Source of the DNA: Ridgeia piscesae
Taxonomy: Eukaryota > Annelida > Polychaeta > Sabellida > Siboglinidae
Assembly: GCA_025642075.2 (NCBI GenBank)
Contig: JAODUO010000131.1
Coordinates: 127,501-191,500 of the forward strand
Length of the DNA stretch: 64,000 nt
Direction of reading: 5' to 3'
Shown: positions 14,701 through 24,396 of the stretch, piece by piece
Layout of the letters: the number at the start of each line of letters is the position of its first letter
Numbering within the stretch: position 1 is the first letter of the stretch
Notes under the pieces: generated by a model
Database searches by the model: none
Told to the model about the DNA's origin: nothing
The model's input: the letters and a program-made list of their open reading frames with translations, nothing else
Translations under genes and position numbers: made by a program

Positions 14701-17700
14701 ATGTATATGCGTTGTGTGTCTCTGTGCTGTTTTTGGCTTATTTAACGTCATGATTGGAATACTTTCCACAGTCAGGTCTTCTTTGCCTTTAACCACCATT
14801 TTAAAAAGTTCCTTGCTTATATTGATTACTGTAACGTTTTTATCACTAGACCTAGTAGATTGGTTTACTACCACCGTTTCAATGGATTCTTTTTATGCAT
14901 GTATGCATTCAAATTGTACTGTTACAAAACATGACAATTTCACATAAGTCCTTTCTCTGCTACTTTTGTTTTGCAAATCAACGCATGACTTGGATGTTGT
15001 TTGTTCAGTAAGCTGTTATGAAACTGCATTTATGTGAATCACTGAGTTCGCTGCCTTGTGGGTGATTCAGTATGCAGCCTGATTACAATGAATAGTTTAT
15101 GCATGCGCAATACACGCAGTGAACTTGTCAAACAAAACTGAATCAAATATTCCTGACCATGCCTTGTACGGATAGTTTAGGTGGAGCCCAAACTAGAAAC
15201 TGAGTTACTTTTTCAATATGTTATCAGGGTTGTGCATGATTAATAAAGCACATTTGTAATGAAATGCAGGCATAGAATGATATAATATATTTATGGTAAC
15301 AGGATTAATTAAACATAGCATACAATACAAATGGTGTACCATTTCAAAAGAATCCCTTTAAAATACAAAATATATTGTTTGGAATTAGATTTGTTGGTAA
15401 CGTGTGTTCTTGAACCAGTGAGAATGTATTTATTTTTTAATGTTTGAATACATACTTATTACAGTGCACAGTTCCAGCTGGAATTTTTTTATTGTTATGA
15501 TCTTTCATTATTAGTTACTATGTTATTATGTTCTGAATATTATTATCAACAGACAGCCAACCCAACGACACTGGACGCTGGAGTAATGGCCACTGCCACA
15601 GCACTCGACAATGCAGTCCATGTGTCCAACGCGTTCCCGACACCACCGCTGATTGCACCGCCCTCTGGTGGCCTACCGGGACTACTGCCGGAGTCGCATG
15701 AAAACGGGGCTAATATATGGGAGAATACGTCGCCATTCAGTGCACCGTTACCAAAACAGCTGCAGAATACCATGCAGCAGCAACAGCAGCAGCACCTACA
15801 GCAGCAGCAGCAGCAGCGGGGACAGCAGCCGGATCACACCCAACCCTTCGCAATGTCGTCTTCCCCCCAGCACCAGCAGATGCCGTCACTACAGAACGGT
15901 TCCCTGCCTCCTCAGTTGCAGGCAGCGATGCTCAACATGGGCGCGCTGCCAGTCCAGAACTTCCCATCCCAGATGCTGATGCAAGCAACAGCAGCAGCAA
16001 CAGCTTGCTGCAACCAACCAGAACCGCTTCAGTCGACCGCGACCGCCATCTGGCGGTAGTTTTGCTCCACCATCGTCGCAATTGCCGCCGCCACCCGTGA
16101 TGCCACCTAGCCAGACAGCCTTCATTGGTCAGAACGCCCCGATTCAGTGCCCACCCCACGCCATTCTGTTTCCGCCATCATCGGGTCCGATGGCCAACTT
16201 CGGCGGGCCACCCCCTTCCTGCGATTTCGATCAGGGCCGCCCGAATACGATGAAGCTGTCGCCACAGGGAAACCCCATGCAGTCGTCGCCTCACGGTAAC
16301 ATGCCTCGAGCGGCAATGCCCCAGCAGCAATACTCAAACCCGTATCAGCAGGTGATAGCACCCCCTGGAGGGATTACATCACAACAGATACATTCTCCGG
16401 TCCTGGGTCAGTCGTCGCTCTTCCCGAGTTCCGTGGTTGGGCCGTCCCACCAGTCGTCCCTACGAATGCAGATGGCGCCCCCTCGACAGAGCCTACCGCA
16501 GATGTTGCCGCAGGGTGTCAACATCTTCTCACAGATGTCGCCACAGAGGTCGGTTGGCGGACGGACGGGAGTGCCGATAGTGGGCTCGGCGTCGCAGCCG
16601 CAGCTAATGCGTCACCATGACGACAATGCGGAGCGGGAACGACAGATGTCAGCCAATATGTCCTCGCTCAGAATGCAGGTAGGTGGCGCTGTCACTGCAA
16701 AAATCCCAATGAAATAATGCTGTTGTGTCACAAAACACGCAAGCAACATTCTGGTGTTAATATCCGTATTGTTAGCATCAAATCAGTCTACAGTGTTTCT
16801 ATTCCAGTTTTGTTCCAGCCACCTGTTAAGCTGCTAAATATGTCTTCTAAGAAAATCTGTTCAGTTTTCAGATCAAAACCTGTATGTTTTTTATGTTTTT
16901 TGAGGATTACATGAAAATGTGGTAGAATATAAACAAATTAAATTCCATTTCATTGCAGTTGAGATTAAACCAAATGTGATCATATTCCTACGTACATATA
17001 ATAGGAAATTCACATATCATCATTGTGAAGCCGTAGTGTCCCGTGGTTGGACGAAGGCCTCAGCATGCTGCTTCCACATCTCCCGATCTTGTGCTATCCT
17101 CTGCCAGATGGTACCCTTCCAGTAGTCGTCTAGTTCATCTCTCCACCGTCTCGCCGGCCTTCCTCTGGGTCTTTGCCTTTCGTATGGATTCCAGATGGTG
17201 ATACGATATGTCCATCGGTTATCTCGTATCCTGCTGACGTGCCCTGCCCAGGTCCACTTCCTACTTCTGACTTGTTCAATCACGTCTGTGAACTTTGTCT
17301 TTTCTCTTACCCAGATGTATTATGCTATGCCTAGAAATAGTACTTTGTAAAGCCAATAGCAGTTAGTTCATGTATACAATTCAATTTGTATGTGTTTCAG
17401 TCAGAAGCAGACTCTCTGCGCAGTCATCCCTTCCCTCCTTCAGACTTCCCCGTCCTCTCTGAGGTACGTGCATTCTTTATCGCCAAATGAAAGTAGATCA
17501 TGTATGTATACACTATGTATGTCTACAATGGGGAACATATAGGATCGCTAAAGGGCACAACTTGGGCCTGTTACCTAATGGAAATAATGAATGAATGCGT
17601 CGTAAAATACCAAAAAAGGACAAATTGGCGTTTTTGCTCAATGTATATTTTGCTATGCATAACCTGTATGGAAAATTTAAATATTCTTATTATAAAGAAC

Positions 17701-20700
17701 CAGTGCATAAGCCTTTCTTGCCACATTGATATTAGTGAAAGACATGCGGACTCTGCAAGTCAATGCCAAGCCTGTGACAGAGCCCAATATCAGTCTCCTG
17801 AACATCAGGCTGTTAGAATTTACATTTCTACAGTAAGACAGCAGAGGTATTCCTAGAACAGTTGAAAAGAATTACACGTAATTGCAGTAGACCTTGTTAA
17901 GCATATAGACAACTTAACTTGTTAAGTATAGAGTTAACTTAAAGCCAACATGATTGACTACTAAGAACTACTTATCACACTCATGTGATTGTGTTTGCAG
18001 GGGGTCCCTGCACCAGTCAGTCCAACAGCCGGACCTGTGGGGTAAGTAACTTCTGTTATCAGGGTGAACACTAAAACCAAAATGTTGTTCTTCAACATCA
18101 TTATCCATATTGCCAAAATTTACCATTGCATGTATCCCGAGAGACAGTTTGAAACCCTTGACGCTTGGGAGAAAGGGCAGTCACCCCTGCTAGAATTGCT
18201 GTAGGAGCGGTGGTCGCACGGCAGAACGCCAGACTGTCAATCGAGGGGATGGTGGTTCAATCCCACCTACCGCCATTTCGAAACTAGCAAATTTCGTTCA
18301 CCCCATATTTGCCACACCACATTTGTCTCTTCCGAAAGACACAGGTAAATGCATTTACCTGTGTCTATCGGAAGAGACACTAAAAGCTGGTGGTCCCTTC
18401 TATCTGGTATCTATGCCAGGGGAAGTAAAAGATCACACACAGGGTAAATGTGTAACCTGTAGTGGACTCACTAATTCTATAACTCCCGCTTTAGCCAAAG
18501 TTTGGGCTGTTTGGAGGAAGCCATCTCAGACCTGAGGCCAATAAAAAAACCTTTGCAAATTGCAATCCCTGCGTATATTTTGTAATATTGATGAGGAACG
18601 TATTACAGCTAAGACATGGGTGTGAGATTTTAAATTTGATCTTTGACCTTGTTGTAGGTCGCTCTTCTCCTTGACTTCTGACCCAGCGTTTGGTACGAAA
18701 CTCCTCCAGCCGAATACGTACTCGTTGTTTAGCAGCGAATCACCATGGACGGTACAGATAAACAAGCCAGAGGCAAAGAGTAAGTTTAGCACACTGTCGT
18801 AAATAGTGCAGCATGGTTCTCTGTTCCATTGTGTGACATATGTTGGGAAAAGAATCTATTACATAATTTTTACTCCACAGGACTTGTGGCATCACTCTGT
18901 CCACCGCGTGCTGTTAATTCCCATATCACAGAAACCGTTGAGTAGCTATTTTTATGATTCGGCATAGATGTACCTTGGGTCACTGCTACAATCTAAGCAA
19001 ATTTTGTATTTGATTGGATCGTTCTGAAGACCCCAAAACTGGATTTTCAAAAATCTTAGGTAAATGTTCTCAAATTTTGCATAGGGTACATGGATAATAC
19101 ACATGAAATTGGTATTTGACTGAATGTTTCTAAGGGTACCTGAAGGTCTGAACAAGCTGGAGACAATACTTGTGTATTCGAGACTGCCTCGCTGCCCACA
19201 ACTCTGGAAGCTAGGTAGCCTGCTAGGAACCATGGCTAAATGATAACTGTCAGTACCTGTGTATTGGAGCCCCACTATACTGCCACACACTGAAGACCAA
19301 GTGGCTTGCCTGGAAAGCATAGCCAATACATCTTGAACAATTTTTCCTTGTTTTTGTCATAAAGATAATCTTCTGAAACAGGAATTTCAAGAAAATATAC
19401 AACGAAACGTGTGTTCAGCAGCCATTTTTTCATCGCTTGACAGATTTTTTTTTCCAAGCAACTTGTTCCGTAATGGATAGATGAACTATTTTTCTATCAC
19501 TTTCGACAGGCCACAGTTCATCACCCTTTGCATCTTCAAGCAGCAGTCTCCGTACGACCCCAGACCCCTTCTCTGGGGACGAACGGCAGGTGGGAGGAAA
19601 TTACGGACTCAGCGTTTACAACTATGGTGAAGGCAGCCCAGTAGGTGGCGCTGTGGACAGCACATGGAGTACGAACCCGATGGCCGCGTCTCCGAAGTCG
19701 ACGGGCTCAGAATCAAGCACTGGCGGACTCTTGTCGAGTAATATCCAAGTGAGTCGTGTAGTTTGTAGTATCACACCTTTGGAATCAGTTCATTTTGTAC
19801 ACTACAATATTAGTGATCTTTTACATATAAAACATGAACAGTTTCACACCGTTCCGATGAAAATTACCAAACTGAGGCTTGGTTGTAGAAAATGAACCAT
19901 TTAAGAAATTTGCAGTAAAACTACATTGTGGGTTTAAGAATTCAGCATCTAAAAACATTTCCAGGTAGATGAAAATGCCTACACATGGTAGTATCATTTT
20001 AAACCGTCCTCTGCCCTATTTTGCAACCTTTGTCATCCATTAAACAATGTTATGATGACTGCAGTCGAACATTTTTGTAGTTACACACAAATTGCACAAA
20101 TCTAAAAAAAAAGTCAATACGGTGTTAATCCATGATTAGTGCTATTGTAATGCTATGGCGTCAGCCATAAAGGTGATATATGACATATTTGTTTGACTAG
20201 CAGACATTGTTAATGCCACAATAGAAGCCTGTCATATTCAAATGTCACACACCATGCGATTGCAATAGCAGACTGTCGTACTGAAAATGGTTAAGAAATC
20301 ATTCGTTCCCCCTCTGGTGTTTTAGTTCTAAGTGTTAGTCTTAAGTAAACTATTTAAAACAGAACATACATGAAACATAGTCTGCCACCATATTTATTTA
20401 TTTAATAATTTTTTTTAATATGAATTTATTTATTTTAGTACTCTTTATGATGCATTTTTACCACATTCAGTACTGCCATTATGTTCTTACAAATTGTAAG
20501 TGTGTCATACCAGTTTTATTACTGGCATTTCAAAATGTGTGTAAAGACAAATTTCAATTTTTAATGGATTGTTTTAATGTTTTAAACGGACAATGAAGTT
20601 ATTGAACCATGACTCTGTTCCAGTCGCTATGGTCGTCCGGCCCGTCACCTCTGGAGAAGTTGCTGGAACAACAGAAGCAGCAGCGACACGGCGACCCGCA

Positions 20701-20704
20701 TTGA
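698..20704 (+). CDS. SMG7: SMG7 (EST1C-like), nonsense-mediated mRNA decay factor, 5' partial
   Basis: SMG7 pairs with SMG5, binds phosphorylated UPF1 through a 14-3-3-like domain, and recruits decay/deadenylation machinery (family knowledge). Visible exons: 698-729, 3090-3207, 4410-4542, 5378-5456, 5662-5754, 6621-6692, 7388-7541, 8028-8113, 8424-8687, 9333-9480, 9867-9952, 10374-10440, 11336-11452, 12151-12233, 13414-13475, 14443-14574, 15553-16678, 17401-17463, 18001-18041, 18658-18779, 19510-19748, 20624-20704 (TGA). Phases agree at every junction. Family-typical strings are SRQALQDIYQKLL, DLEYALDKKVEQDL, CQHCLVHLGDIARYR, YYRHAAQLVPYNGQPYNQLAIL (split by a junction), KQNVAIQ and the C-terminal SLWSSGPSPLEKLLEQQKQQ. 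About 1131 residues are visible; the start codon and first exon lie upstream of the window. The C-terminal half is Gln/Pro/Ser-rich. Oddities: a one-base frameshift near 15985 in the large exon, and a probable GC-AG intron after 14574. Confidence 0.95.
1528..1910. repeat. Array of alternating palindromic ATAGAATATGGACC / GGTCCATATTCTAT motifs
   Basis: Roughly 21 copies of a 14-16 base motif alternate between the two orientations with short GC-rich joints (CCCC, CCGGG). A higher-order unit repeats about 151 bases apart: TGTGCCATAG occurs at 1681 and 1832 with matching flanks. A smaller cluster of about four copies lies at 2414-2482. Everything is inside the long SMG7 intron 730-3089. I do not recognise a named element. 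Confidence 0.85.
2414..2482. repeat. Satellite cluster of the ATAGAATATGGACC palindromic motif
   Basis: Four copies of the motif seen at 1528-1910, in alternating orientation, separated from the main array by about 500 bases of unrelated intron. Confidence 0.75.
2735..2995 (+). repeat. Dispersed unnamed repeat, copy 1
   Basis: Shares, in the same order as the copies at 3215, 30520 (reverse) and 33055 (reverse), the strings TTGAGATGTGCTTCATGACC, TGAAATAAACAACAAACA, a CTGACAATAT block and a terminal block of ACCCATCCA / CCGTCCA words. Noncoding, inside the SMG7 intron just upstream of exon 3090-3207. Confidence 0.7.
3215..3515 (+). repeat. Dispersed unnamed repeat, copy 2
   Basis: Same order of blocks as copy 1: TTTATGCAGGA, CACATGGATGT, ATGACCTGAAAT, CTAACAATATCTATG, then several CCCGTCCA/CCCATC words ending in ACCCGTCCAAATGATGGGT. 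The two copies flank exon 3090-3207 as direct repeats about 480 bases apart. Confidence 0.7.
4616..4873 (+). mobile_element. Non-LTR retrotransposon fragment (reverse-transcriptase C-terminal tail)
   Basis: The frame contains LHWHPVVYRIKFKLATVTLHTL followed by QPTYLVNLLHFSDISRPLRSS, split here for length. This is the pattern that follows the reverse-transcriptase domain in animal LINE-like ORF2 proteins (LHWLPV..RI.FK...T...L). It is truncated by a stop. A second fragment of the same family lies reversed at 10640-10925. Downstream, 4890-4960 carries two small hairpins that may belong to the element's 3' end. Confidence 0.7.
5108..5240. mobile_element. Possible MITE/pogo-like remnant (CAGTCATGCCTCATAATAACG)
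   Basis: Begins CAGTCATGCCTC and holds internal inverted words (AACGCGGTAG... GAACCGCGTTATAA). A similar start, CAGTTATGCCTCAATTATC, occurs at 9103. This resembles ends of pogo/Tigger-like DNA transposons, but no matching right end or target-site duplication was identified. Confidence 0.35.
5766..5843. repeat. (ACTC)n tetranucleotide microsatellite
   Basis: Long uninterrupted ACTC run starting just after the 5' splice site of the SMG7 intron 5755-6620. A short relative occurs at 6300-6330 in the same intron. Confidence 0.95.
7552..7745 (+). repeat. Pyrimidine-rich tract in SMG7 intron
   Basis: About 190 bases composed almost wholly of C and T with scattered A, immediately inside the intron 7542-8027. 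Open frames through it (Ser/Pro-rich) are composition artefacts. Confidence 0.7.
7765..7845 (-). repeat. Fragment of the dispersed ACCCGTCCA-type repeat
   Basis: Contains GACCCGTCAACCCATAATTTGGATGGG (paraphrased: two CCCGTC/CCCATA words followed by GGATGGGTAAA, GGACGGGTAAAA and GGACAGGTAGAA). The same words end the copies near 3500, 33060 and 39360. Confidence 0.5.
8698..8760. repeat. (AT)n microsatellite
   Basis: AT dinucleotide run interrupted twice by TT/AA, beginning 11 bases after the donor of SMG7 exon 8424-8687. Confidence 0.9.
10640..10925 (-). mobile_element. Non-LTR retrotransposon fragment, reverse orientation
   Basis: Minus-strand frame reads MHWLPDVYQTKFKLGTVTNH, then QPTYLVNLLHFFDISRTLRS, then SWNQLPIRIKSSETTATFLK. 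It parallels the fragment at 4616-4873 (same QPTYLVNLLHF.DISR.LRSS core) and extends it through the SWN.LP...K...T..F.K tail typical of LINE ORF2 C-termini. It sits inside SMG7 intron 10441-11335. Confidence 0.75.
12000..12104. repeat. Degenerate (CA)n tract
   Basis: Mixed CACACA/CATACA/CACGCG run directly upstream of SMG7 exon 12151-12233. The overlapping Thr/His-rich open frame is not considered coding before 12151. Confidence 0.8.
17020..17330 (-). mobile_element. Endonuclease-reverse transcriptase retroelement, C-terminal fragment
   Basis: Minus-strand frame includes KWTWAGHVSRIRDNRWTYRI, then RPRGRPARRWRDELDDY and WQRIAQDREMWKQHAEAF. This is the characteristic WAGH.aR..D.RW...i..W.p...R..GRP..RW.D...........w...AqdR..W....eaf tail of animal non-LTR retrotransposon ORF2 proteins. 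A decayed relative lies at 35270-35450. Located in SMG7 intron 16679-17400. Confidence 0.88.
18200..18475 (+). mobile_element. tRNA-derived SINE-like element with internal hairpin
   Basis: 18205-18275 resembles a tRNA-derived head: a B-box-like GGTTCAATCCC and a weaker A-box region, but no foldable tRNA acceptor stem. It is followed by 18325-18378, a 26-base arm repeated inverted with one mismatch and a 2-base loop. It sits in SMG7 intron 18042-18657. The right boundary is uncertain. Confidence 0.5.
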
Positions 20705-22465
20705 ACACCCGGCCAGTGGCTTGATGGGTTACAGTTGCAGACATGCGTTGCCATGGTGACGACACTCACCAATCAGAAGCCTGGATCGGCTGGAGATCTG
20801 AAGACGGTCGAACGCAGGAGCGGATTTTCTCGTCACCACAAGAAGACGGAAAGAGCGAGAGAGCGATAACGTTTGGCATCAGAGTCGACGGTGGCGGATA
20901 ATCGTCGCTCGACGTCTGTGTCTCGCAAAATAATTGCCTCTCTGCGTCTGTCAAGTGTGTGCTTGTTTCATCTGCTCAGGAAATTTACTGCATCAGTTGT
21001 AGGCACTTGTGATTGCGACGAAGTACTGCGGTACGTTATAACGCCTCCTACTGGCTAAATATCTGCGTGGCGAGGCTAAATGTAGCCTCAGTTTAGCACG
21101 ACAGGCAGTGGTGGTGACACCTAGCAACGCCGAGCACAGTTACATATGTGTCGGTCACGCATGCCTGTGTTTTGGACCTTGTTGATTGGTTTTGCTTTAG
21201 ATTGCAAGTTTCCGTTTGCACTCGAACTTGCACCGCTGCATAGCCGCGAAGCATCTTGTTGATGGTGCCGGTACGTCGCACGGATATATGTTAAGTTATT
21301 ATTTGGTGATTTGTGATACCCTGGTCAATGGAGTTGTGTCCGAAAGCATGCTACGAGCCAGGGACGTTACCGTTCCTATTATCATGATGATACGCACGAG
21401 GATCTGTCGAGTTGAAAAGAAACGGCGGCAAGGGTTCACATTGATTCCCGGTGCAGAGATTGGAAACTAGCTGAATGACATGCACATATATTACCGAGCG
21501 GCATATCTAGGTAATGATCACATTATATTACAGCTGTGTGCATTGTGTAATATTCGTGAATTAATATTATGTATACATAACATATACATCATATATATAA
21601 AGAGATATATACGTGATATGTTGAACCGAACCGCTTGCATAAGGTCGGTGGTATACGGGACATTTTACTTTACACGCTCCACGCGTCGGTGTTAATGTGC
21701 ATTGTTGGCAAACCTGCATGGCACAAGAAATGTGATTCTTATTCTACCCTGTACAAAAACCTTAGGTTGGTACACGATTGACTTTCTTTTCATCTTCCGG
21801 TCACTCTCACAATTTTGTGTGATGCCATTTGTAGAGGTGTCAATTTAAAACGTAAAACCGCTACGAGATCTCCAGATTATCATAGAAATATTTGAGATTA
21901 AACTGGTTTGTGTCATGTGTACGTGGAGCAATCTGAAAAGAGAAAATCTATTGTGATATAATCCAGTTTAATAACAGGAGAGCAGTAGCATCAGTAGAAT
22001 GAAAACTCCGCCTCGCCCATACCTCGATTTTCATTTTACAGAAAAGTTGGACTTTTCGTCATTACCCTTTCTGAATTCTGAACTGCTGCAATTGTGGTTG
22101 TAACTGCGGCAAAGTAGACTTGCTCAGTGCGGGGAAGTTTTGGCAGTTTATGAAGACAATTGAATGGTCACTGGTGTTGTACCGCCTACCGGCTGCCCAG
22201 TTGATGTCTGCCCTCCCCTTTTGCACTTTGCCATTTTGGGGTAAGGCTGGAGCGGACTGTTATACCGTGACATAGTACCATGATTGCCATTGCTTGTTAT
22301 TACTGTACTTTCAGGTGAAGGATTGGTCATGAAGTAATGGTGTCATATCTGAGACAATTTTGACCTGGGACTGTTTCACTGACATTGTTAAAAGCTCTTA
22401 AACCTGATTGTTGTACTTTTTACCCCATAGCAGTGATCTTGAATATCTGAGAACTGTCAACTCTG

Positions 22466-22500
22466 TGACACACCAGTCGGACATTGTCACTGGTGTGTCA
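22466..22500 (+). other. Perfect 12-bp stem-loop just before the poly(A) signal
   Basis: TGACACACCAGT at 22466-22477 pairs perfectly with ACTGGTGTGTCA at 22489-22500 across an 11-base loop, 19 bases before AATAAA. Confidence 0.7.
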
Positions 22501-22519
22501 TGGAAATAGTGTCCTTGGT

Positions 22520-22525
22520 AATAAA
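22520..22525 (+). terminator. SMG7: Candidate polyadenylation signal for SMG7
   Basis: AATAAA, the first canonical signal I see after the SMG7 stop. A later AATAAA occurs near 23882. Confidence 0.5.
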
Positions 22526-23399
22526 GCAATGGATATTTGCGTGAAAATACTCATTAAATTTAACAACAAATGTTGTTTAACGATGAACGATTAAGTGTTC
22601 TTTATCTGAATGAAACGGACCCAGATCTAATAGTGTGTTGTTTATTTGACATTGGCACATGTAACACACTCGTCAATAAGTAAGCATTGTGGATTTGTAA
22701 TGTTGGTAAACGGGTGGGTGTATTGGCAGAAAATGTAATTTGTGTAATTTTTAGGAAACATTACTTAATCTAGGAAATATTAATTCTTTAAGTGATTTTC
22801 AAAATTATTTTGCAGATGTTAGTCACCGGTTTTTTCCACCCACCCTAACAGTTGGATATGTCACCAATGCTTCATGAATGGGATTATAATAGCCAGGAAA
22901 CTCGTAGCTAATGTAAGCCAGCACGTTTACCAGTACTCTACCTATACTTGTTTATGTATATACTTACAACTCCTGCCGAGCCTGGAAGCAACGTGTTGCT
23001 GCAATGTTAGGCAGTTTGCATAGAGCAGTTCAGTCTTCGAATTCCGTTCCCATGAGTATTAAATTTTGTTTAATTATCCGGCTGTGCTGGAACCAAGAGA
23101 ATTGTCATTATCAAACAAATCTTTCTGAAGTGTTTGTTTTGAATAGGTGTCAGTATTACTCTGCAGACGTCGTCTTTCATTGTTTGTGAAGTTTGAATTT
23201 TGTTGTTGCAAGATGATAAAAGTTATGTTTAAATATCGGCCAACTCTTTCGTAAATTTGAGTAATTTTATTTCACCGAAGGCTAAACAGAGCAGGTTTCA
23301 AAGTTCTTTGGCATTGTCGGGGCAGGAGCTGGCCAGGAGCAAACTTTTTTGTTTCTCATTATGGTGTTGCAATGCTTAGTTGCTATGCTTTGCCAAAGA

Positions 23400-23815
23400 C
23401 GAACTGAAGTGAGCACCTGGGTATGAAGTGGTAATGCTTGTTATTAAACTTACTGAAAGATACTTCACTGAAAACAAATCAGTTCATTGTATAACGTTGC
23501 AGTGTGTGTTACGAATCACCATCAGTGTTTGGTATTGAACTTACAGTGACTGTCATACTTACTGTCGGTATCGAGTAGTGAAGTTGCAAAGATTGCTATA
23601 CTTCATTGTCAGTATCTACCAGGTAGTAGTGAAGTTGCAATGACTGTTATACTTCAATCACCATCTAATTATGAAGTGGAAATGATTGTTAGACTAGTCA
23701 GCATCTGGCTATGAAGTTGCAATGATTGTTATACTGTCAGCTACTGGTTATGAACTTGCAGCGAATGCTATTCGTCAGTACCAGTATCTGGTTATGACTT
23801 TGCAGTGAACATTGA
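23400..23815. repeat. Decayed tandem repeat, about 55-65 base unit
   Basis: At least six diverged copies of a unit built around TATGAAGTTGCAATGATTGT followed by TATACT and a CAGTATCTGG-like word. Copies are clearest at 23575-23780. Confidence 0.65.
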
Positions 23816-24366
23816 ATGAAGACAAGTCAAAAGTCAGCGTTTGCATGAATGTTTCAGTAAGTATTTTGGTTGGACAAAGGAAATAAAATGATGACAACAT
23901 GCAACTGAATCAAACATGTGCGTCAGTTGTTGATTCATCCATAACAGTATGTGCACTGCTGTTTAGTGGAGCCAGTGACAATGTTACTGCTGTAAACATG
24001 GCCTGCTCGGTGGGGAAAGAGCCTGTTGCAGACATTGCTGTACTGCCAAAGTCCTGAAAGCAGGTGGAGACAAAATGGCCAAGATGCTTCTGAAATTATG
24101 CAATGCAGTATGACATCAAGAAAGTTACCCACAGATAGATGTAGGTGCATCATCTACACAACACGCAAGACAGAATGCAGGTGAACACCCTCGATCTGTA
24201 GAGCGACTTACTTAATTTCTATTAGTAACATGTTCTGTAAGAGATGATATCATCGATGCACATTTGTCAAAACCTAGTTTGTAATTAGGAAAACTAGAGG
24301 AACAGTAGCTGCCATCTTCATAGTGAACCAGATCATGGAAAAGGCAAGGCCATTACACTTCAATTG

Positions 24367-24396
24367 TGTGGACTTCAAGGCTGCTTGAAGTCCACA
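24367..24396. repeat. Perfect 13-bp inverted repeat, 4-base loop
   Basis: TGTGGACTTCAAG and its exact reverse complement flank GCTG. No promoter or gene is evident next to it. Confidence 0.7.

Larger units (their letters stand above)
20705..22545 (+). other. SMG7: Putative SMG7 3' UTR
   Basis: Sequence from the SMG7 stop to the first good poly(A) signal at 22520-22525. No convincing coding exon is seen here; open frames are short and unlike known proteins. If the signal is used, the 3' UTR is about 1.8 kb, a length that in other animals makes NMD-factor mRNAs themselves NMD-sensitive (family knowledge, not shown here). Confidence 0.6.

Noticed and set aside
18205..18276. tRNA gene
   Set aside because: B-box present but no complete cloverleaf; it is followed by an element-like body with a hairpin.
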